A DNA stretch of 5,880 nucleotides from an uncultured Clostridia bacterium. Its GTDB lineage: Bacteria > Bacillota > Clostridia > RUG12999. Location of the stretch: NCBI GenBank assembly GCA_938005345.1, contig CALLNG010000414.1, forward strand, positions 1 to 5,880, written 5' to 3'. Under the pieces are notes generated by a model, which searched no databases, was not told where the DNA came from, and saw only the letters and a program-made list of their open reading frames with translations. The translations under genes and the position numbers were made by a program. This document shows positions 1 to 4,494 of the stretch, piece by piece. The first letter of the stretch is position 1. The number at the start of each line of letters is the position of its first letter.

Positions 1-83
1 TGCCAGTACGCGGCCAAAAGACCAAAACTAACGCAAGAACGCGCAAAGGTCCGAGAAAGACTATTGCAAACAAGAAAAAATAA
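1..83 (+). CDS. rpsM: 30S ribosomal protein S13, C-terminal fragment (5' end outside window)
   Basis: The first two bases finish a leucine codon. The frame then reads PVRGQKTKTNARTRKGP followed by a lysine-rich tail ending in NKKK and a TAA at 81-83. This is the very conserved basic C-terminal extension of S13, which reaches into the decoding region of the small subunit and contacts P-site tRNA. S13 sits in the 30S head and forms bridges to the 50S subunit. Only about 27 residues are visible, so length and start cannot be judged. The next gene, rpsK, follows after 48 nt, the usual order in bacterial alpha operons. Identification rests on the RGQKTKTNARTRKGP motif plus context and is very secure. 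Confidence 0.96.
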   Translation, partial: PVRGQKTKTNARTRKGPRKTIANKKK

Positions 84-110
84 TTAGAGGACATGGATAG
101 AAAAACCACA

Positions 111-134
111 GGTGGGGAGGGATAATGTAAAATG
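111..134 (+). promoter_or_regulatory. rpsK ribosome binding site with an ATG-TAA start-stop between it and the real start
   Basis: GGTGGGGAGG ends at 120. An ATG at 125-127 follows with a 4-nt gap and is directly followed by TAA at 128-130. The S11 start ATG is at 132-134, 11 nt from the purine run. The site is real because the S11 N-terminus is unambiguous. Whether ribosomes ever use the minimal start-stop is unknown. Confidence 0.6.
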
Positions 135-530
135 GCAAAAACGGCTACGAAAAAAACAACGAGAAAACGTCGTGAGAAAAAACATGTAGATAAAGGTGCG
201 GTGCATATCCGTTCAACTTTTAATAACACCATTGTGACCATCACGGACACTGCGGGAAACACCCTGTCGTGGGCAAGTGCCGGCGGACTAGGGTTTAGAG
301 GTTCCCGTAAAAACACGCCGTTTGCAGCGCAAATGGCAGCGGAAACTGCTGCGAATGCTGCAATGGAACATGGCCTGAAAACCGTTGAAGTTTTTGTAAA
401 AGGACCGGGTGCAGGACGTGAAGCGGCAATTCGTGCGTTGCAGACAGCGGGCTTGGAAGTGACCATGATTAAAGATACCACACCGATTCCGCACAATGGA
501 TGCAGACCGCCGAAGAGAAGACGTGTATAG
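132..530 (+). CDS. rpsK: 30S ribosomal protein S11
   Basis: This encodes a 132-residue protein, the normal bacterial S11 length. S11 lies on the 30S platform, binds 16S rRNA and lines the mRNA exit path near the Shine-Dalgarno helix. The N-terminus (residues 1-20) is a basic tail rich in Lys, Arg and Thr. The core has HIRSTFNNTIVTITD near residues 25-39, GGLGFRGSRK near 51-60 and VKGPGAGREAAIRAL near 89-103. The C-terminus PIPHNGCRPPKRRRV (118-132) is the family signature. In E. coli the equivalent of Asn122 in HNG is known to convert to isoaspartate. The start at 132 lies 11 nt after the GGGGAGG at 114-120; an ATG at 125 sits closer to that site but is followed at once by a stop. Neighbours rpsM and rpsD support the call. 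Confidence 0.98.
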   Translation: MAKTATKKTTRKRREKKHVDKGAVHIRSTFNNTIVTITDTAGNTLSWASAGGLGFRGSRKNTPFAAQMAAETAANAAMEHGLKTVEVFVKGPGAGREAAIRALQTAGLEVTMIKDTTPIPHNGCRPPKRRRV

Positions 531-543
531 CTCAAAAGTTGAG
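531..543 (+). other. small inverted repeat between rpsK and rpsD
   Basis: Immediately after the rpsK stop, CTCAA (531-535) and TTGAG (539-543) are perfect complements around an AAG loop. The stem is only 5 bp and has no T run after it, so it is not a terminator. It could be a minor mRNA hairpin or chance. Confidence 0.3.
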
Positions 544-568
544 AATTGATATGTAAGGAGGATGAAAC

Positions 569-1162
569 ATGGCTAGGAATATGCAGCCTGTGCTGAAAAG
601 ATGCCGTACGCTGGGAATCGAGCCGTCTGTTATGGGATACGACAAAAGTTCCAACAGAGGCGCTGGCCAGAGACGCAAAAAGCAAAGCGAATATGGGTTA
701 CAGCTCAATGAAAAGCAAAAAGTCAAATTTATATATGGCGTTTTAGAAAAGCAGTTTGCAAAGTATTATGTAATGGCCACAAAGATGGACGGCGTTACAG
801 GCGAATGCTTGCTGCGCATTTTGGAATCCAGACTGGATAACGTGATTTACCGTATGTGTCTTGCAAACACAAGACGCGAAGCGCGGCAGATTGTGCATCA
901 CAACCACGTCATCGTCAATGGTAAGAGAGTCAACATTCCGTCTTACCTGGTAAAACCCGGTGACGTTATCACGCTCAAAGAGAGCAGTAAAAATGCAGAA
1001 CGGATGAAAGTCATTGTGGAAAGAAACGCAAACAGACTGATTCCGAAATGGATTGACATGAACAGAGAGACGCTGGAAGCAAAAATTACAGCGCTCGCTG
1101 ACAGAGAGGATATTGACTTCCCGGTTGAAGAACACTTGATTGTTGAGTATTACAGCAAATAA
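569..1162 (+). CDS. rpsD: 30S ribosomal protein S4, zinc-free type
   Basis: This encodes 197 residues, close to the usual 200 or so. S4 is a primary 16S rRNA binder that starts 30S body assembly and helps form the mRNA entry channel; in E. coli it also represses its own operon. Residues 1-86 are the N-terminal S4 domain, with GQRRKKQSEYGLQLNEKQK at 33-51. The RNA-binding S4 domain follows, with SRLDNVIYR (87-95), the TRREARQIVHH stretch (101-111) and VNGKRVNIPSYLVKPGD (116-132). The C-terminus LIVEYYSK is typical. The first 40 residues contain one cysteine (Cys12), so this is the form without a zinc knuckle. Start: AAGGAGG at 555-561, 7 nt before the ATG. The gene ends in tandem stops, TAA TAG. 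Finding rpsD between rpsK and rpoA fits Clostridia rather than B. subtilis. Confidence 0.98.
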   Translation: MARNMQPVLKRCRTLGIEPSVMGYDKSSNRGAGQRRKKQSEYGLQLNEKQKVKFIYGVLEKQFAKYYVMATKMDGVTGECLLRILESRLDNVIYRMCLANTRREARQIVHHNHVIVNGKRVNIPSYLVKPGDVITLKESSKNAERMKVIVERNANRLIPKWIDMNRETLEAKITALADREDIDFPVEEHLIVEYYSK

Positions 1163-1419
1163 TAGATGGATGCCTGTACATCGCCCCTATAAAGTGAGTA
1201 AACATGAGGCCGCTGCGGGTGGAAGGATGTGGAGATATATGCATTTGTTTCTGCACAGTTTTGCCCCCAAGTTAGCCTTGTGGAAAATGTGAGTGAAACG
1301 GCGAAAGACGGCAGACTCTTTCCCACCAAACAGGGCACTTTTGGTGTAGCCATCGGAAGTTTCCGGAGAAAACAAGTAGAGGAAAATGTTCTGCTTCAAG
1401 TCAGAAGGAGAGTAACGAG
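1163..1419 (+). other. long rpsD-rpoA spacer with inverted repeats and a doubtful open frame
   Basis: This 257-nt gap is far longer than the 37-48 nt gaps elsewhere in the operon. CACCAAA (1324-1330) pairs with TTTGGTG (1340-1346) around a 9-nt loop. GACGGC (1307-1312) can pair with GCCATC (1349-1354) with one mismatch to enclose it. CGGAA (1354-1358) and TTCCG (1361-1365) form a second small repeat with only 2 nt between arms. No T run follows, so none is a terminator. I see no convincing promoter. A GTG-started frame from 1229 would encode 64 residues and end in TGA at 1421-1423, overlapping the rpoA ATG as ATGA. It has no well-spaced ribosome binding site and I recognise no family. It may be a regulatory RNA spacer, a leader frame coupled to rpoA, or inert sequence. 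Confidence 0.5.
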
Positions 1420-2367
1420 ATGATAGAAATTGAAAGACCGCGTATCGAGCGGGTGGAGTTAAGTTCGGACGGCACCTATGGAAAATTCGTTGTAGAGTCG
1501 CTGGAACGGGGCTATGGTATTACGCTGGGTAATTCGCTGCGTAGAATCATGCTGTCCTCCCTGGAAGGGACGGCGGTAACTTCCGTGAAAATAGAAGGTG
1601 TTCAACACGAAATATCAAAGATAGATGGCGTTAAAGAAGATGTGACCGAAATCATCCTCAATTTGAAACAGTTGGTGGTAAAAATTGAAGGGGAAGGGCC
1701 GCGGACGCTCTCCGTTGAAATGAATGGGGAAGGCGAAGTCCGCGCAGGCGACATTAAAACCGATGCTGATGTTGAAATCCTAAATCCAGATTTGCACATT
1801 GCAACGCTTAGCAGCGATGGCAGACTGATGATGGATATGACAGTAGACAAAGGCAGAGGCTATGTGCCATCAGAGAAAAACAAGGTGGGCAGCGGCATTA
1901 TCGGAACGATTCAGATGGATTCCATCTATACCCCGGTTCAAAAGGTGAACTATGTAGTGGAAAACACCCGTGTCGGCCAAATTACCGATTATGACAAACT
2001 GACCATTGAAGTGTGGACCAATGGGATTGTGTCGCCAGATGAGGCGGTCAGTATCAGCGCAAAAATTTTAAGTGACTATTTGAGTTTCTTCATTGAACTT
2101 TCAGACAATGCTAAGAATACGGAGATTATCATTGAAAAAGATGATAACAAGAAAGAAAAAGTATTGGAAATGACCATTGAAGAACTGGATTTGTCAGTTC
2201 GTGCGTATAACTGCCTAAAACGTGCCGGAATCAATACAGTGGAGGATTTGATTAACCGGACAGAAGAAGACATGATTAAAGTGAGAAACTTAGGTCGCAA
2301 GTCTTTGGAAGAAGTGATTGGCAAACTGCACGCGCTGGGGCTGTCACTGAGCAGAGAAGAAGAGTAA
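1420..2367 (+). CDS. rpoA: DNA-directed RNA polymerase alpha subunit
   Basis: This encodes 315 residues, the standard length. Alpha dimerises to nucleate RNA polymerase assembly, and its C-terminal domain contacts UP elements and activators. The N-terminal domain starts IEIERPRIERVE, with RGYGITLGNSLRR at 30-42 (assembly and dimer motif), then VTEIILNLKQL and VEILNPDLHIATL. YTPVQKVNYVVENTRVGQ and DYDKLTIEVWTNG complete the domain. An acidic, lysine-rich linker leads to the C-terminal domain, where SVRAYNCLKRAGIN begins at 259. Arg261, Asn264, Cys265 and Lys267 match the DNA-contact residues around E. coli Arg265. NLGRKSLEEV (from 290) is the second DNA-contact helix region. Start: AAGGAG at 1405-1410, 9 nt before ATG. 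The ATG overlaps an upstream TGA as ATGA. rplQ follows in the usual order. Confidence 0.99.
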   Translation: MIEIERPRIERVELSSDGTYGKFVVESLERGYGITLGNSLRRIMLSSLEGTAVTSVKIEGVQHEISKIDGVKEDVTEIILNLKQLVVKIEGEGPRTLSVEMNGEGEVRAGDIKTDADVEILNPDLHIATLSSDGRLMMDMTVDKGRGYVPSEKNKVGSGIIGTIQMDSIYTPVQKVNYVVENTRVGQITDYDKLTIEVWTNGIVSPDEAVSISAKILSDYLSFFIELSDNAKNTEIIIEKDDNKKEKVLEMTIEELDLSVRAYNCLKRAGINTVEDLINRTEEDMIKVRNLGRKSLEEVIGKLHALGLSLSREEE

Positions 2368-2404
2368 CATTGCGAAATATACCCGCAAAGGAGGCTTGAA
2401 CGAT

Positions 2405-2749
2405 ATGCCAGGTACAAGAAAATTAGGTCGTCCGACCGCACACCGCATGATGATGCTGAGAAATTTGGTAACATCGTTGCTAGAAAACGGTAAAATTGTG
2501 ACGACAGAAGCAAAGGCGAAGGAAGTTCGTTCTTTGGCTGAAAAAATGATTACACTGGGAAAACGGAATACCTTGCATACAAAACGCCAGGCGCTGGGAT
2601 TTATCACAAAACGTGAAGTCGTGGTAAAATTGTTTGATGAAATTGCGCCGAAATATGCAGAGAGAAATGGCGGATATACCAGAATTATTAAAGCTGGCCC
2701 GCGCCGTGGAGACGCAGCGCCTATGGCTATTTTAGAGCTGGTTGACTAA
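2405..2749 (+). CDS. rplQ: 50S ribosomal protein L17
   Basis: This encodes 114 residues, typical for L17. L17 binds 23S rRNA near the peptide tunnel exit side of the large subunit. The N-terminus MPGTRKLGRPTAHRMMMLRN is the standard opening, followed by LVTSLLENGKIVTTEAKAKE and VRSLAEKMITLGKR. The C-terminal YAERNGGYTRIIKAGPRRGD and AILELV are family signatures. An in-frame TTG at 2396 would add three residues, but it lies only 1 nt from the AAAGGAGG at 2387-2394. The ATG at 2405 has a 10-nt spacing and gives the expected N-terminus, so I chose it. The gene lies 37 nt after rpoA and is the last gene of the operon, ahead of a strong terminator. Confidence 0.98.
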   Translation: MPGTRKLGRPTAHRMMMLRNLVTSLLENGKIVTTEAKAKEVRSLAEKMITLGKRNTLHTKRQALGFITKREVVVKLFDEIAPKYAERNGGYTRIIKAGPRRGDAAPMAILELVD

Positions 2750-2764
2750 TTTTGTATGATTGGG

Positions 2765-2806
2765 AAATGAGATGTGCGGAAGCATTCCGGCATCTCATTT
2801 TTTGTT
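2765..2806 (+). terminator. intrinsic terminator of the ribosomal protein operon
   Basis: AAATGAGATG (2765-2774) pairs perfectly with CATCTCATTT (2791-2800). The inner arms CGGAA (2777-2781) and TTCCG (2785-2789) pair around a GCA loop. One T-G wobble and one bulged G separate the two helices, giving about 15-16 pairs in all. A run of six T at 2798-2803 follows, partly inside the stem. It lies 16 nt after the rplQ stop. This is a textbook rho-independent terminator and marks the operon end. Confidence 0.92.
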
Positions 2807-3015
2807 GTGTATAAAAATATTCTGGCGGGCGCCTTTCTAATATTGGGCAGCTATGCGGCAGCAGGCAGAAAAACAGGTGTGGCGTGGAATACCGGCAAAA
2901 AGCAGATATACTGGGACAAGATTAGAGAAAAAAGAGTAGGCTGCGGCAGAGGGTTTCCGTGTAATCTGGATAGACGAGCGGTACAATCTGACACTTTTTT
3001 TAGTGAAAAAATGAC
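2807..3015. other. intergenic spacer, nothing recognisable
   Basis: This stretch between the terminator and the purine promoter holds no gene I can support. The longest + frame would start on a GTG inside the terminator stem and has no ribosome binding site. I looked for a purine (guanine/adenine) riboswitch core, a ZTP-type core, a T-box and a PurR-box-like CCGAAC and saw none. CACT (2992-2995) and AGTG (3002-3005) flank a T6 loop, which is probably chance. A TACAAT at 2982-2987 lacks a -35 partner at usable distance. Confidence 0.5.
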
Positions 3016-3044
3016 TTGTAATTTTCCAGTAGGTATGATACAAT
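3016..3044 (+). promoter_or_regulatory. probable sigma-A promoter of the purECF operon
   Basis: TTGTAA (3016-3021, 4 of 6 matches to TTGACA) is followed after exactly 17 nt by TACAAT (3039-3044, 5 of 6 to TATAAT). A TG at 3036-3037, one base before the -10, gives an extended -10. Transcription would start near 3051-3052, leaving a leader of about 98 nt before purE. The site lies between the upstream terminator and purE, as expected. It is a prediction from sequence alone. Confidence 0.75.
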
Positions 3045-3050
3045 AAAAGG

Positions 3051-3149
3051 CGTGAAAAGCGTAGAAACTGGGAGATTTGAGAGAGGCCCCCAGCAGCTCG
3101 CGGACAAAACCAGAATGAATGTGGGAACAACCAAAGGAGGAATGGATGA
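3051..3149 (+). promoter_or_regulatory. purE mRNA leader, about 98 nt, no known riboswitch recognised
   Basis: One hairpin is likely: CTGGG (3068-3072) with CCCAG (3089-3093), extendable by a G-C pair past one mismatch. No T-run terminator is present in the leader, so transcription attenuation is not supported. The frame starting with GTG at 3052 is open for 42 codons to a TGA at 3178-3180 inside purE. AAAGGAGG at 3133-3140 is the purE ribosome binding site. The sequence does not show how purine supply is sensed. Confidence 0.45.
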
Positions 3150-3152
3150 ATG
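3133..3152 (+). promoter_or_regulatory. purE ribosome binding site followed by three ATGs in three frames
   Basis: AAAGGAGG (3133-3140) is followed by ATGs at 3142, 3146 and 3150, each 4 nt apart and therefore in three frames. Spacings are 1, 5 and 9 nt. Only 3150 opens the PurE frame. The one at 3146 would give 14 codons before a stop, and the one at 3142 would give 12. The 9-nt spacing is normal, so 3150 is the start. Confidence 0.8.
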
Positions 3153-3659
3153 GAGAAACAACCAAAAGCAGCGGTTGTGATTGGAAGTGATTCAGACTAT
3201 GGCGTAGTCAAAGGCGCGCTGGAGCAGTTGGACAAGTTTGGAATCGCTTATGAAATTCATGTGATGTCGGCGCACCGGACGCCGGAGGACGCGGCAGCGT
3301 TTGCGAAAAATGCGCAGGCAGCCGGGTTTGGCGTCATCATAGGAGCAGCTGGCAAAGCGGCACATTTGCCGGGTGTTTTAGCGGCGTACACCATTCTTCC
3401 GGTGATTGGACTGCCAATACGGTCCTCCACAATGGACGGGCTAGATTCTCTGCTGTCTATTGTACAAATGCCAAAGGGAATTCCGGTAGCAACCGTTGCG
3501 GTAGATGGCGCGGCCAATGCCGGTATATTGGCGGCACAGATCTTGGCGGGAGAGTTCCCGCAGATTAAGGACAAGCTGCAACAATTCAAAGTGGAGATGG
3601 CAGAAGAGGTCCGCTGTAAAGATAAAGCATTGGCAGAAAAAATAAAATCGGAAAAGTAG
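3150..3659 (+). CDS. purE: 5-(carboxyamino)imidazole ribonucleotide mutase (PurE, class I-like)
   Basis: This encodes 169 residues, normal for bacterial PurE. The family moves the carboxylate of N5-CAIR to C4 to make CAIR (class I), or carboxylates AIR directly (class II), in cytosolic purine synthesis. Visible motifs are GSDSD (12-16), SAHRTP (40-45, His42 matching catalytic His45 of E. coli), GKAAHLPG (68-75), LDSLLSIVQMPKGIPVATVA (98-117) and NAGILAAQIL (123-132). AAHLPG places it with class I. Two differences from E. coli and B. subtilis, as I recall them, stand out: AGGAAHLPG reads AGKAAHLPG, with Lys69, and the IGKAG loop before the NA motif is about two residues shorter and lacks its lysine. 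purC follows 14 nt on, and no purK is in the window, so the carboxylation chemistry used in the cell is uncertain. Confidence 0.96.
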   Translation: MEKQPKAAVVIGSDSDYGVVKGALEQLDKFGIAYEIHVMSAHRTPEDAAAFAKNAQAAGFGVIIGAAGKAAHLPGVLAAYTILPVIGLPIRSSTMDGLDSLLSIVQMPKGIPVATVAVDGAANAGILAAQILAGEFPQIKDKLQQFKVEMAEEVRCKDKALAEKIKSEK

Positions 3660-3673
3660 GAGGGGTTTTTGAT

Positions 3674-4390
3674 ATGGCACAAATGAAAGAGATGCTGTAT
3701 GAAGGAAAGGCAAAAAAAGTGTTTTGCACGGACGATGATGCGTTATATATCGTACAGTATAAAGATGATGCAACGGCATTTAACGGCCTGAAAAAAGGTA
3801 CAATTGTCGGCAAGGGCATTGTCAACAACCGGATGAGCAACCATATGTTCCGTTTGCTGGAAAAGGAAGGAATCCCGACACACTATGTGCAGGAGCTTTC
3901 TGACCGCGAAACTTTGGTCAAAAAAGTGGAGATTGTGCCGATCGAGGTGATTGTGCGTAACATTGCGGCTGGAAGTCTATCCAAACGGCTGGGATTGCCG
4001 GAGGGGACAAAACTGGCTAGCACTGTTTTGGAATATTGCTATAAAGATGACGAACTGGGCGATCCTATGATCAATGAATACCACATTGCGGCTATGGGTT
4101 TAGCAACCAAAGAGGAAATGCAAAAAATTGCGGACATGGCACTGCATGTGAACCGGTTTATGACCGAATACCTGAAGGATTTGGGAATCGAATTGATTGA
4201 CTTTAAACTGGAGTTTGGCCGTACGCCGGACGGCATTGTGTTGGCGGACGAAATTTCTCCGGATACTTGCCGTTTCTGGGACAGCAAAACTGGAGAAAAA
4301 CTGGACAAAGACCGGTTTAGAAGAGATATGGGCGGCGTAGAAGACGCTTATCAAGAAGTGATGCGGCGGTTGATGGGTGACGCAAAATAA
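3674..4390 (+). CDS. purC: phosphoribosylaminoimidazole-succinocarboxamide (SAICAR) synthetase
   Basis: This encodes 238 residues, matching typical bacterial PurC. The enzyme joins aspartate to CAIR using ATP to give SAICAR, directly after the PurE step. Motifs in order are LYEGKAKKV (8-16, nucleotide-binding N-terminal lobe), YKDDATAFNG (29-38), IVNNRMSNH (49-57), EVIVRNIAAGSLSKRLG (91-107, a family signature), DPMINEYH (130-137), LIDFKLEFG (174-182) and LADEISPDTCRFWD (190-203, metal and substrate binding end). All expected blocks are intact. The ribosome binding site GGAGGGG (3659-3665) overlaps the last base of the purE stop and is 8 nt from the ATG, so purE and purC are almost certainly cotranscribed and perhaps translationally coupled. 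Confidence 0.98.
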   Translation: MAQMKEMLYEGKAKKVFCTDDDALYIVQYKDDATAFNGLKKGTIVGKGIVNNRMSNHMFRLLEKEGIPTHYVQELSDRETLVKKVEIVPIEVIVRNIAAGSLSKRLGLPEGTKLASTVLEYCYKDDELGDPMINEYHIAAMGLATKEEMQKIADMALHVNRFMTEYLKDLGIELIDFKLEFGRTPDGIVLADEISPDTCRFWDSKTGEKLDKDRFRRDMGGVEDAYQEVMRRLMGDAK

Positions 4391-4399
4391 ACAACGAGC

Positions 4400-4427
4400 G
4401 TGGCGGGGTACAGGTATATCCCGCTAC
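4400..4427 (+). other. hairpin in the purC-purF gap
   Basis: GTGGCGGGGTA (4400-4410) and TATCCCGCTAC (4417-4427) pair over 11 bp with two G-U wobbles around a 6-nt loop. The hairpin starts 9 nt after the purC stop and is followed by AATTATTTG, which is AT-rich but has no real T run. It may be a weak terminator, an mRNA 3'-end stabiliser or a processing site that sets purC against purF levels. The strand assignment assumes it acts in the operon mRNA. Confidence 0.6.
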
Positions 4428-4494
4428 AATTATTTGTGATAGAGAACAAGCGGGAAAACGGATAAAGCGAAACGTAGTTTGGGAGGAAAAGCGT

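Noticed and set aside
1261..1289. TTGCCC and AAAATG with 17-nt spacing as a promoter for rpoA
   Set aside because: The -10 match is poor and there is no extended -10. Cotranscription with rpsD explains rpoA without it.
2396..2404. TTG at 2396 as the rplQ start
   Set aside because: It is only 1 nt from the ribosome binding site. The ATG at 2405 has proper spacing and gives the conserved MPGTRKLGRPT start.
2982..2987. TACAAT as a second purine promoter
   Set aside because: No acceptable -35 lies 16-18 nt upstream. The site at 3016-3044 is clearly better.
2774..3046. A + strand frame of 90 codons after rplQ
   Set aside because: It starts on a GTG inside the terminator stem, has no ribosome binding site, runs through the purine promoter and resembles no family.
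2807..3149. A purine, ZTP, PRPP-type or T-box riboswitch ahead of purE
   Set aside because: None of the conserved cores I know for these classes could be found by reading, and the leader has no terminator hairpin with a T run. A covariance-model search against Rfam would decide.
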